Of a stretch of DNA of 8,303 bases, positions 1 to 6,758 are shown piece by piece. Location of the stretch: NCBI GenBank assembly GCA_028817755.1, contig JAPPPA010000040.1:1-8303 (forward strand), in the 5' to 3' direction. The notes under the pieces were generated by a model. It worked only from the letters and a program-made list of their open reading frames with translations, was not told where the DNA came from and searched no databases. The stretch's first letter is position 1; every line of letters begins with the position of its first letter. The DNA is from Gammaproteobacteria bacterium. Its GTDB lineage: Bacteria > Pseudomonadota > Gammaproteobacteria > JAPPPA01. The translations under genes were made by a program, and so were the position numbers.

Positions 1-485
1 ATATTGGCGTTCTAATATTCGGTGAGCCATTTGTAGCGATCATTGAGCCGCTGCCGGAAGCATTGCTTCGTAAAACGGTGATGGTTGATAGCGATCCAAT
101 TAATTTGACGAATAACCCGCTTGCTATTCCTGAAGCTGAAGTGTTGTACACCATCCGGGTTGAGAATCTCGGTGATGGGGTGGCCTCTAATGTGCAGTTG
201 GATGACCCTGTGCCAAGCAATATGGATTTGTATGTAAATAGCACTGAAAACTGCGGGTCTGTTGATTTCCGTCAGGGAACACCCTCGAGCGGACTGAATT
301 GTTTGGCAGTGAATGTGAGCTATGACGATGGCTCTGGTAACTACACCTACGTGCCAACACCTGATGCGAGTGGGTTCGATGCTGCGGTGACTGATATACG
401 CATTAACTTTATTGGTGACTTAGCCGCGAATGGCGCTACTGGTGTGCCCAGCTTTGAGCTTGATCTAAGAATGCGAGTGAGATGA
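1..485 (+). CDS. Partial secreted H-lectin-like/DUF11 protein, C-terminal part
   Basis: The open frame runs in from the window edge (first full codon at 3) and stops with TGA at 483-485, so the N-terminus is missing and no true start is visible. The first residues, IGVLIFGEPFVAIIEP, match the end of the lectin-like part of the next gene (VGVIVFDNAFIY). The rest aligns with that gene's C-terminal domain: AIPEAEVLYTIRVENLGDG, then SNVQLDDPVPSN, QGTPSSGL, and FDAAVTDIRINF. The pattern (AIPG..V.Y.I...N.G.G....V...DP.P) is that of DUF11-type Ig-like domains of bacterial surface proteins. It is therefore the upstream tandem paralogue of the 482-1930 gene. The stop overlaps the next ATG (ATGA), which suggests co-translation. 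Location is inferred to be periplasmic, outer-surface or secreted. The ligand is unknown. Confidence 0.8.
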   Translation, partial: IGVLIFGEPFVAIIEPLPEALLRKTVMVDSDPINLTNNPLAIPEAEVLYTIRVENLGDGVASNVQLDDPVPSNMDLYVNSTENCGSVDFRQGTPSSGLNCLAVNVSYDDGSGNYTYVPTPDASGFDAAVTDIRINFIGDLAANGATGVPSFELDLRMRVR

Positions 486-1930
486 TGCGCTGCTGGGTTG
501 GGGGACTCCTACTGTTGTTATGTAGTCCTGTTTTTGCATTCAAAATGGAAGCGGGTAGTTTCACTATTGCGTCCACGTTTGGTAATGCCAACTTCACAGT
601 GGTGCCATTGCAACAAACTTACGATAACCCGCCGTTAATTTTTGTGTTGCCAACTGAGGAAGGTGGCGACCCTTCTGATGTGCGTATTCGTAATGTGACG
701 GGTGCTTTATTTGAGGCCGTGCAAGCCGAGCCGCCCGGCAATGACGGGCCACACATTGCGATGACGGTGCACTACATAGCGATTGAGCCCGGTGACCATG
801 TGCTGCCTGATGGGACTCGGATTCAGGCTGGCAGCATCAACACTCAAACGTTACAGGCTCACAATAGTGTAGGCGGGCCAACGGGTTGGGATTCGGTTTC
901 TTTCCCAACGGCTTTTGGCGGTACAGCTACCGTATTGGCACAGATTCAAACCATGAATAACGAAGAGTTAGGCGATATTTTTAATCCGCCGGCTCCAGCA
1001 GGGCCGTCGCGGCCTTGGTTGGTTACAGGCATGAGGAATGTAAGCGCGACTGGTTTTGAAGCGGCGCTTGATCGGGCCGAAGTTAGCCAAGGTAGCATTA
1101 CTCAAGATGAAGTTTACGGATGGATGGCGATTGAAGCTGGCACAACCGGCCAGCTAGAAGACACCGGCGGAAATACGATTGATTTTGATGCCTATAACTC
1201 AGGTGATGTCATTGATGGTTGGGATGACGGTTGTGACACATCAAATTTCCCGACGATTAATAGCGGTACACGTATCGCCGTGGCGAGTCAGATCACGCGA
1301 GACGGTAATAATGGTGGTTGGGTAAGACGCTGTTCGTTAGGAAATAACAACATTGGTTTAACTATCGATGAAGATGTTTTTAACGACACCGAACGCACTC
1401 ACACGACTGAAAATGTAGGTGTAATTGTTTTTGATAATGCGTTTATATATGACGATGAAGGGGAAGCGGACATTCTCTTAATGAAGCTTTTCGACGTGGT
1501 CATTTCGGACCCTTTTAATAACAACGTCAATCCGAAGGCCATTCCGGGAGCGGTGGTTCAATATCGAATAAACGCCAGTAACCAAGGCAATGGTGCAGGC
1601 AGTAACGTAGTAGTGAGTGACCCTATTCCCAATAACACCGCTATGTTTGTTGGCGATGTTGCGGGTCTAAACTCTGGCCCGATTATCTTTAGTAACGGCA
1701 CGCCTTCCAGTGGTTTGACTTACAACTACAACGCCGTGGCACCGACCACGGACGACTTGGAATTTTCCAATGATAATGGCGCAAATTGGAACTATCAGCC
1801 CACTGCAGATGCCGAAGGCTTTGATGCGGCTGTTACTAACTTCCGCATAAACTTTGGTAGTACCTTCGACTTCCAAACTGGCGGCACAGCGCCTAATTTT
1901 GATGTGCGCTTTCGCGTGCGTGTTGACTAA
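482..1930 (+). CDS. Secreted protein with H-type-lectin-like repeats and C-terminal DUF11-like domain
   Basis: This 482-aa protein starts with a Sec signal peptide: MMRCW, a Leu-rich core, and likely cleavage after VFA at residue 19. The mature part has three related beta-rich segments, about residues 23-103, 137-220 and 260-322. They end in comparable strands: DVRIRNVTGALFEAV...VHYIAIEPG, MRNVSATGFEAAL...VYGWMAIEAG, and RRCSLGNNNIGLTI...ENVGVIVFD. This resembles H-type lectin modules; the family assignment is from pattern only. Residues about 333-482 form a DUF11-like domain (AIPGAVVQYRINASNQGNG, VVVSDPIPNN). Only a few Cys are present (C251 and C284 in the mature part). The start is ATG 482, inside the stop of the paralogue upstream; ATG 485 is possible. 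A role in surface carbohydrate binding or adhesion is inference. Confidence 0.85.
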   Translation: MMRCWVGGLLLLLCSPVFAFKMEAGSFTIASTFGNANFTVVPLQQTYDNPPLIFVLPTEEGGDPSDVRIRNVTGALFEAVQAEPPGNDGPHIAMTVHYIAIEPGDHVLPDGTRIQAGSINTQTLQAHNSVGGPTGWDSVSFPTAFGGTATVLAQIQTMNNEELGDIFNPPAPAGPSRPWLVTGMRNVSATGFEAALDRAEVSQGSITQDEVYGWMAIEAGTTGQLEDTGGNTIDFDAYNSGDVIDGWDDGCDTSNFPTINSGTRIAVASQITRDGNNGGWVRRCSLGNNNIGLTIDEDVFNDTERTHTTENVGVIVFDNAFIYDDEGEADILLMKLFDVVISDPFNNNVNPKAIPGAVVQYRINASNQGNGAGSNVVVSDPIPNNTAMFVGDVAGLNSGPIIFSNGTPSSGLTYNYNAVAPTTDDLEFSNDNGANWNYQPTADAEGFDAAVTNFRINFGSTFDFQTGGTAPNFDVRFRVRVD

Positions 1931-1958
1931 AACGCCACGCTGCAAGTGGTAACATGCG

Positions 1959-1972
1959 CCAAAATTTTTTGG
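1959..1972. promoter_or_regulatory. A/T-rich inverted repeat upstream of PCuAC operon
   Basis: CCAAAA (1959-1964) and TTTTGG (1967-1972) form a perfect 6-bp inverted repeat with a 2-base centre, 15 bp before the start codon at 1988. It lies in the only gap (1931-1987) between the DUF11 protein and the operon, so it could be part of a promoter or operator. It could equally be fortuitous in an A/T-rich leader. I see no convincing -35/-10 pair. Confidence 0.2.
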
Positions 1973-1987
1973 TTTTAAGGTTTTTTT

Positions 1988-2440
1988 ATGCGTTTTATTT
2001 TGGCACTGGTTGCGGCAATGTTCTTGGTTGCCTGCGGTTCACAACAACCCCAGCCGAGCGAGCCAATGGTAAGTGGCGCATGGATTCGAACGGCACCACC
2101 AACCGCTGCTGTAGTGGCGGGCTATATGACCTTAAGCAATCCCACCAACCAAGCCATTAAAGTCATTGCCGCTTCAAGCGATCGCTTTGAGCGTGTTGAG
2201 TTTCATCATATGCGTATGGAAGGCAGCACTATGGTGATGAAGCAAATGGAAAGCGTGGATGCCCCTGCGAATCAAAAGGCTGTATTGCAGCCGGGTGAAG
2301 ATCACTTGATGCTGATCGGCCCCGCGCAGCCAGTGCGCACTGGCGAGCGCATCATGATTAATCTAACGGTGGCGTTGGAAGACGGCAGCGAACAACAAAT
2401 GCCTGTGACCTTTCTCGTGCGTGAGCGCGCGCCGCAATAG
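1988..2440 (+). CDS. Copper chaperone PCu(A)C family lipoprotein
   Basis: This 150-aa protein belongs to the PCu(A)C (formerly DUF461) family of periplasmic Cu(I) chaperones that help deliver copper to cytochrome oxidase or other cuproenzymes. The N-terminus has a lipoprotein signal: MRF, a hydrophobic stretch, and lipobox LVAC with Cys16. The +2 residue is Gly rather than Asp, which favours the outer membrane if Lol rules apply. The copper motif H-x10-M-x21-H-x-M fits exactly as H73, M84, H106 and M108, with extra Met/His at 74, 75, 77, 82 and 87. The strands PGEDHLMLIGP and GERIMINLTV are typical. The start is ATG 1988, with AAGG at 1977-1980 upstream. The stop at 2438-2440 lies 11 nt before the ABC ATPase start, so they are probably one operon. 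Confidence 0.9.
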   Translation: MRFILALVAAMFLVACGSQQPQPSEPMVSGAWIRTAPPTAAVVAGYMTLSNPTNQAIKVIAASSDRFERVEFHHMRMEGSTMVMKQMESVDAPANQKAVLQPGEDHLMLIGPAQPVRTGERIMINLTVALEDGSEQQMPVTFLVRERAPQ

Positions 2441-2451
2441 GAACGCTTTGC

Positions 2452-3357
2452 ATGATTATTCAAACCTCCAAGCTGCAAAAGCAATACGGTGAAAGCCTTG
2501 TTGTGGCGGGCTTGGACCTGTCGGTAAAGCAGGGGCAATGTTTTGGTTTGCTCGGGCCAAATGGTGCCGGTAAAACCACTACCATTCGTATGCTGCTTGG
2601 CATGACAGAGCCCACTGATGGTTCTATTCAAGTGTTGGGCCATGATGTTCCCACTGAAGCCTATTTAGCGAGGCAGCGCATTGGCGTAGTGCCGCAGCTA
2701 GATAATCTTGACCCTGATTTCACCGTAGAAGAAAACTTACGTGTGTATGCCAGCTTCTTTGGTATTACCGGTGGTGCCCTAGAAAAACGTATTGACTGGT
2801 TGCTCGACTTCGCAGAGTTGCAGCACAAGCGCAGTGCCAAAATCGGCGCTTTATCTGGCGGTATGCAACGCCGCCTCACAATTGCCCGTGCGTTAGTGAA
2901 TGATCCGGAGTTAGTGGTGCTAGATGAGCCGACTACCGGCCTAGACCCTCAAGTTCGGCACCTTATATGGTCACGTCTGCGTGAGCTGCAGCGCGAGGGC
3001 AAAACTCTTTTGCTCACTACCCATTACATGGAAGAAGCCGAACGGCTTTGTGACGAACTGGCCATTATGGATAACGGCAAGATCGTTACCCAAGGTAGCC
3101 CTAAAGCGCTAACAAAAGAACATATTGAGCCGCATGTATTCGAGTTTGCCGAATTGGTTGGCGAGCAATCTATCCAACTCAGTCGTTTACAAGGTGTGCG
3201 TTTAGAACAGTCGGGCACCACATGGTATGCCTACACGCATGAGCCGGAGCCTATTCAGCACTGGGTTAATGAGCAGGGTGGTGTGGCTATGTTGCAACGC
3301 CAACACAATTTAGAAGACGTGTTCTTGCGACTAACGCGGAGGGACTTGCGTGACTAA
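2452..3357 (+). CDS. ABC transporter ATP-binding protein, NodI/DrrA type
   Basis: This 301-aa ATPase is complete: Walker A GPNGAGKTT at residues 35-43, Q-loop Q82, signature LSGGM at 134-138, Walker B LVVLDEP at 154-160 with catalytic Glu159, D-loop about 163-166, and H-loop His191. After the nucleotide-binding domain it has the about 80-residue C-terminal extension of ABC-2-type drug or polymer exporters (NodI/DrrA group), ending HNLEDVFLRLTRRDL. It energises the permease encoded by the next gene at the inner membrane. The start is ATG 2452, with AGGA (2439-2442) overlapping the stop of the PCu(A)C gene. Its 3' end overlaps the permease start by 8 nt. The substrate cannot be told from sequence. 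NodI is a family label, not evidence of Nod-factor export. Confidence 0.93.
   Translation: MIIQTSKLQKQYGESLVVAGLDLSVKQGQCFGLLGPNGAGKTTTIRMLLGMTEPTDGSIQVLGHDVPTEAYLARQRIGVVPQLDNLDPDFTVEENLRVYASFFGITGGALEKRIDWLLDFAELQHKRSAKIGALSGGMQRRLTIARALVNDPELVVLDEPTTGLDPQVRHLIWSRLRELQREGKTLLLTTHYMEEAERLCDELAIMDNGKIVTQGSPKALTKEHIEPHVFEFAELVGEQSIQLSRLQGVRLEQSGTTWYAYTHEPEPIQHWVNEQGGVAMLQRQHNLEDVFLRLTRRDLRD
3338..3343 (+). promoter_or_regulatory. Strong Shine-Dalgarno deciding the GTG start of the permease
   Basis: GGAGGG lies inside the end of the ATPase gene, 6 nt before GTG at 3350. This spacing supports the overlapping GTG start over the in-frame ATG at 3359, which would be 15 nt away. It indicates translational coupling of the two ABC subunits. 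Confidence 0.7.
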
Positions 3358-4114
3358 CATGCTAAAAGGCCCTTTCGCCGTATGGCGCCGTAATGCCAAA
3401 GTCTGGACCAAGCTCATGCGTGTCAGCATGGTCATTCAATTTGGCGAACCACTGATTTATTTGCTTGGACTTGGCTATGGCCTAGGCCAATTTGTGCCCG
3501 CGATGGACGGCTTGCCTTACCTCACCTTTCTCGCCAGTGGTTTGGTTATGTCATCAGTGATGAATACCGCAACGTTTGAAGGCATGTATTCCTGCTATAC
3601 CCGAATGGACCCGCAAAAAACGCACCAAGCCATGTTGGCAACACCGCTGCGAGTGCGTGACGTGGTGATTGGTGAACAACTGTGGGCTGCCACTAAAGGC
3701 TGTATTCCATGCATTGCTTTATTACTGGTCGCATTTGGCTTGGGTGCAGTGTCTGCTGCCACAGCTTTATTAGTGCCGTTTGTTGGGCTTTTAGCCGGTT
3801 TAGCATTTGCGGGTTTTTGCATGCCAATCGTACCTTTTGCCAGAAGTTACGATTACTTTAGCTACTTTTACACGCTCGTTATCATTCCCATGTTTATGTT
3901 TTCTGGCGTGTTCTATCCGCTAGAAAGCCTGCCAGAGTTTGTCTCCGTGTTGGCCCAGTTATTGCCACTTTCTCATGCTGTTGCACTCGCAAGGCCACTG
4001 GTTATTGGCGAATGGCCAACCGATGTACTAATACATATGTCCGTGCTAATGGCTTACGCCATCGCCGGGGGCTGGTTATCTATACGCCTCTTTAAGCGGC
4101 GCTTAATGGACTAA
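3350..4114 (+). CDS. ABC-2 type permease, NodJ family
   Basis: This 254-aa inner-membrane subunit has about six hydrophobic segments (roughly residues 27-46, 57-73, 118-134, 138-163, 172-192 and 226-247). The cytoplasmic N-terminus is basic (VWRRNAKVW). The MFSGVFYPLESLP segment at 183-195 and LPLSHAVALARPL at 205-217 are characteristic of NodJ-type ABC-2 permeases. The length matches the family's roughly 250-260 aa. The GTG start overlaps the ATPase gene by 8 nt and has a good ribosome-binding site. With the upstream ATPase it forms a complete half-size ABC-2 transporter, probably working as a dimer. The lipoprotein two genes upstream may be functionally linked or only co-transcribed. The substrate is unknown. 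Confidence 0.92.
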   Translation: MTNMLKGPFAVWRRNAKVWTKLMRVSMVIQFGEPLIYLLGLGYGLGQFVPAMDGLPYLTFLASGLVMSSVMNTATFEGMYSCYTRMDPQKTHQAMLATPLRVRDVVIGEQLWAATKGCIPCIALLLVAFGLGAVSAATALLVPFVGLLAGLAFAGFCMPIVPFARSYDYFSYFYTLVIIPMFMFSGVFYPLESLPEFVSVLAQLLPLSHAVALARPLVIGEWPTDVLIHMSVLMAYAIAGGWLSIRLFKRRLMD

Positions 4115-4200
4115 AAGGTATTTACGGGTGCGATCAGCAACCAGACTGGAAATGGCGGTATGTGTAATACTGGGCTATATCAAAAAAATCCAAAGCCAGT

Positions 4201-4213
4201 TAGTCACTGACTA
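4201..4213. promoter_or_regulatory. 13-bp dyad (possible operator) upstream of cNMP-EAL gene
   Basis: TAGTCA-C-TGACTA is a perfect inverted repeat with a single central base. It sits 11 bp before the GGAG ribosome-binding site and about 18-21 bp before the start. AGCC and GGCT flank it and extend the symmetry loosely. A transcription-factor site is plausible, but no known regulator consensus is recognised. Confidence 0.3.
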
Positions 4214-4230
4214 GGCTAAACCTCGGAGTT

Positions 4231-5388
4231 GTGGTGGAGCAGCAAAAAACGGTTACGTACAAAGCCGGCGAACAAATTTTCGCATTGGGAGATGTGGGCG
4301 ATAGTGCTTACCTAATCCAAAGCGGCTTGGTTCGTATTTCCGTTGGCAAAGACGAAGATCAGCGCATTCTCGGCTTGCTCGGAGACGGGCAACTACTCGG
4401 CGAAATGGCCGTCATTGATAGTCACCCACGTATGGCCGACGCGTTTGCGTTAGAAGACACTACTCTAGTCCGTATTGAAACCCACCAGTTCTTAGATCGT
4501 ATCGAGCGAGCCGACCCGCTCGTGCGCGCGTTACTCATGCTCGTCATTGAGCGTTATCGCTCTGGTTTAGACCGGGCTATCGAACACAACCAACACGATG
4601 TTCAGCCAAGTATTTCGCAAGACGACTTTTACTCTCTGCGCGTAGAAGCCGCATTAAAGGCCGATATGGCCGCAGGCCGTGTGGCCGTGCAACTGCAACC
4701 TGCCGTTGCGCTGGCGAATGAAGAAACCAAAGGTTTTGAGGCCTTATTACGTTGGTCTTCAGAGGCCTTCCCAGAATTAGCTACGCAAGCCCTAGTGGAT
4801 ATTGCCGAGCAAACCCGACTGATTAACGAGCTTGGTTATTACGTCTTTAAACGCGCCTGCGAAGATTTTGTCACTAACGGCCTACATAAAGCACACTGGC
4901 TCAGTATTAATGTGTCAGCCAAGCAACTCGTGCAGCCGCATTTTGTAGATCACTGCTGCGACATCGCCAAAGAAGCGGGCATGCCGTTCGAAAAAATTCT
5001 GTTCGAACTCACCGAAAGCTGCATTCCAGAAGCCGAAGTCATCTTGCCTACGCTCAATCAAATTCGAGAGCGTGGCGGCAAAATCGCCTTAGACGATTAC
5101 GGTAATGGCACCTCATCGCTGATTCACGTCTGCCGTTTCACGGTTGATTTTGTGAAGTTAGACCGTGAAATCATTGCCGAAATTGAAACCTCGCAAGAAG
5201 CGCTCACCATCGTCCGCGCCGTGGTTGGCGCGGCCGCCGCTTTAGGTATCGAAGTGGTTGCCGAAGGCGTGCAAACTGAAGCCCAGCGAGACCTGCTTAT
5301 CAGCGCTGGCTGCACCTACGTGCAAGGCTACTTTTACGCTAAACCTGCGCCAGCAAGCGAATGCGCCGCCGCACTCGGCATTAAATAA
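4231..5388 (+). CDS. Cyclic-nucleotide-binding domain fused to EAL c-di-GMP phosphodiesterase
   Basis: This 385-aa cytoplasmic protein has no TM segments. Residues about 8-115 are a CRP/cNMP-binding-like domain: FALGDVGDSAYLIQSGLVRI, and phosphate-cassette region GEMAVIDSHPRMADAF at 57-72, with Arg67 but Met where Ser/Thr is usual. Residues about 135-383 are an EAL domain that hydrolyses c-di-GMP to pGpG. Its key residues appear intact: E170-A-L, N228 in SINVSA, E259 and E262 in ELTES, D288-D289 in DDYGNG, K309/D311 in VKLD, E345 in AEGV, Q365 in QGYF. The usual EGVE is EGVQ. There is no GGDEF or HTH domain. Start: GGAG at 4225-4228 lies 2 nt from GTG 4231 but 5 nt from GTG 4234, so the second GTG may be the real start. 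It is inferred to be a phosphodiesterase gated by ligand binding to the N-terminal domain; the ligand (cAMP or other) is unknown. Confidence 0.9.
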   Translation: MVEQQKTVTYKAGEQIFALGDVGDSAYLIQSGLVRISVGKDEDQRILGLLGDGQLLGEMAVIDSHPRMADAFALEDTTLVRIETHQFLDRIERADPLVRALLMLVIERYRSGLDRAIEHNQHDVQPSISQDDFYSLRVEAALKADMAAGRVAVQLQPAVALANEETKGFEALLRWSSEAFPELATQALVDIAEQTRLINELGYYVFKRACEDFVTNGLHKAHWLSINVSAKQLVQPHFVDHCCDIAKEAGMPFEKILFELTESCIPEAEVILPTLNQIRERGGKIALDDYGNGTSSLIHVCRFTVDFVKLDREIIAEIETSQEALTIVRAVVGAAAALGIEVVAEGVQTEAQRDLLISAGCTYVQGYFYAKPAPASECAAALGIK

Positions 5389-5391
5389 ATC

Positions 5392-5479
5392 CGTATTAGC
5401 CAATCTGGCTCAGCATCGCTGGCAAAAGCGCCAAAGACGGGTTTAACTTTTAGTTACATAGTTTGCGTATTAGCCCAAT
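5392..5479 (+). repeat. Direct repeat pair flanking the desaturase leader
   Basis: CGTATTAGCCAAT at 5392-5404 recurs at 5466-5479 as CGTATTAGCCCAAT, one inserted C apart, with 74 bp between starts. Both lie in the 118-bp gap between the EAL gene and the desaturase. The second copy is half of a perfect hairpin. The first can form a weaker AGCCA/TGGCT stem. Confidence 0.45.
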
Positions 5480-5484
5480 ACGCA
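5464..5484. promoter_or_regulatory. Perfect 8-bp hairpin/inverted repeat before desaturase
   Basis: TGCGTATT (5464-5471) and AATACGCA (5477-5484) form a perfect 8-bp inverted repeat around AGCCC, ending 22 bp before ATG 5507. It lacks a T-run, so it is not a convincing intrinsic terminator. It could be an operator for a TetR-type fatty-acid regulator or a 5'-UTR hairpin. It does not match a FabR or DesT consensus that I can recall. Confidence 0.35.
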
Positions 5485-5506
5485 CTAGCGACCTAGCCGT
5501 AGCCAA

Positions 5507-6469
5507 ATGAAAAACAAAGCCGTCAATTTCCTCAGCAAAGAACAGATTCGGGAATTCACCCAAACCTCTACCTCACAAGGTTTGTGGGTCGTTCTTAAAA
5601 CTTGGCTGGTTATTGCCGCAGCATTTGCCTTGGTTGCGTGGCAGCCGAATATCATCACCGTGTTATTAGCGCTGTTTATGCTTGGCAGCCGTCAGCTTTC
5701 ACTCGCCATCATCATGCATGAAGGTGCTCACAAAACCTTAGCCTCATCTCTTTGGCTAAATGACTTTCTCGGTCAGTGGTTTGGTGCCGCCGGTATCGGC
5801 CAAGACATGTATTTATACCGTGTGCATCACATGAAGCACCACGGTAGAACCGGCCACCCAGATGATCCGGATTTACGCTTAGCCGACGGTTTCCCTGTAA
5901 GCAAAGCCAGCATGCGCCGCAAACTCACGCGAGACGTGATTGGTTCCACCGGCATCAAAAACCTGATCGGCAGCGTGCTCATGGCCTCGCGTTACTGGGT
6001 GTACAACGTCAGCGGCGAACGCCCGCCGGTATACGCACCAGAAAGAACCGCAACGCAAAAACTAGCCGATGCCATTAAAGGCCTAGCGCCAACCGTTATC
6101 GTTAATGTGTTGTTGTTTGCCGCGTTGGCTATCGCCGCTAGCGGTTGGTTGTACCTGTTGTGGCTGACGGCCTATCTAACCATTTATCCGCTAGTGCTAC
6201 GCGTACGTTCAATTGCAGAACATGCCATGACTACTGATCCGGACGATGCCCTCAACAACTCCCGCACCACTTATGGTCGTTGGTGGGAGCGTCAGCTATT
6301 TGCACCGCTAAACGTCAATTACCATTTAGAACACCACATGCTACCCACCGTGCCGTTTTATCAACTACCAAAAATGCATGCAGCTTTAAAAGCTGCGGGT
6401 GCATTTAATAACGGTGGCGAAGTGGTCAATACCTACACAGAGGTTATGCGCCGCGCGGCTTCCGTTTAG
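5507..6469 (+). CDS. Membrane fatty acid desaturase
   Basis: This 320-aa di-iron membrane desaturase of the FA_desaturase superfamily has the three histidine boxes: HEGAH at 71-75, HHMKHH at 107-112, and HLEHH at 273-277 within NYHLEHHMLPTVPFYQLP. An extra conserved IAEHAM lies at 237-241. Hydrophobic pairs at about 31-70 and 193-232 give the usual four-TM topology with the boxes on the cytoplasmic side. It probably introduces a double bond into an acyl or related lipid chain using O2 and an electron donor; substrate and regiospecificity cannot be read from sequence. The start is ATG 5507. No clear Shine-Dalgarno is visible. It is the last + strand gene before the cassette array and converges with it. 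Confidence 0.9.
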   Translation: MKNKAVNFLSKEQIREFTQTSTSQGLWVVLKTWLVIAAAFALVAWQPNIITVLLALFMLGSRQLSLAIIMHEGAHKTLASSLWLNDFLGQWFGAAGIGQDMYLYRVHHMKHHGRTGHPDDPDLRLADGFPVSKASMRRKLTRDVIGSTGIKNLIGSVLMASRYWVYNVSGERPPVYAPERTATQKLADAIKGLAPTVIVNVLLFAALAIAASGWLYLLWLTAYLTIYPLVLRVRSIAEHAMTTDPDDALNNSRTTYGRWWERQLFAPLNVNYHLEHHMLPTVPFYQLPKMHAALKAAGAFNNGGEVVNTYTEVMRRAASV

Positions 6470-6471
6470 CG

Positions 6472-6505
6472 AGCGAGTTTGCCTCGCTTGAAGTCATTGC
6501 TATGA
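6472..6505 (-). repeat. Truncated attC half-site at the distal array edge
   Basis: Read on the - strand, R'' TCATAGC (6505-6499) is followed by AATGACTTCAAGCGAGGCAA. This resembles the block after the R'' of the attC at 7714-7803 (AATCACATCAAGCAGGACAA). The 3' half with L' and R' is missing, and the desaturase stop lies only a few bases away. The same DNA forms an AGCGAG/CTCGCT hairpin (6472-6477 with 6483-6488) that could also stop desaturase transcription, but without a T-run. Confidence 0.45.
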
Positions 6506-6742
6506 GGTGCTGCTCGATAGTGTTAGCTGCTTAATCGCGCGGTATTTTTTCGAGTCACCACGGGGTGTTGGTGACAGTGGAATTTCAGAGCCAGCTTTGG
6601 TGGATAGCCGCTCTATGTGCTTGCCTTGTGCTTCTGCTTTTTCCGATATTGCCCATAGCTTCTTAGCAAACTCTCTAAGTTCTATAGGGTCAGCATGAAT
6701 CACCGCTTCATTTGATTTCGGGTCTATTTCTACAGTGATCAT
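6500..6742 (-). CDS. Imm32-like immunity protein (orphan cassette gene)
   Basis: This 80-aa soluble protein reads MITVEIDPKSNEAVIHADPI, then ELREFAKKLWAISEKAEAQG with a His at 42 (KHIERLST). A short beta strand with Asp, an IHADP turn and a helix of the type LREFAKKL, then a conserved His, is the pattern of the Imm32 family of polymorphic-toxin immunity proteins. The assignment is by pattern and moderate. No cognate toxin gene is next to it. It is a single-gene cassette: the crossover GTTATC at 6765-6760 precedes it, AAGG at 6753-6750 gives a good ribosome-binding site 7 nt before ATG 6742, and its stop lies beside the truncated attC. The C-terminus (SSSTS) runs close to the attC and may be non-conserved. 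Confidence 0.7.
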   Translation of the reverse strand: MITVEIDPKSNEAVIHADPIELREFAKKLWAISEKAEAQGKHIERLSTKAGSEIPLSPTPRGDSKKYRAIKQLTLSSSTS

Positions 6743-6758
6743 ATTCCTACCTTATGAC

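Noticed and set aside
1667..1945. 92-codon - strand open frame
   Set aside because: It is antisense to the conserved DUF11 domain, with no family signal.
2452..4114. True Nod-factor exporter NodIJ
   Set aside because: There are no nod genes nearby, and the family name covers many unrelated ABC-2 exporters.
6472..6488. Rho-independent terminator for the desaturase
   Set aside because: A 6-bp GC stem exists but has no T-run, and the sequence is better explained as part of a truncated attC. It may still help stop transcription.
6507..6698. 63-codon + strand open frame
   Set aside because: It is a shadow of the Imm32-like gene, which has a good ribosome-binding site on the other strand.
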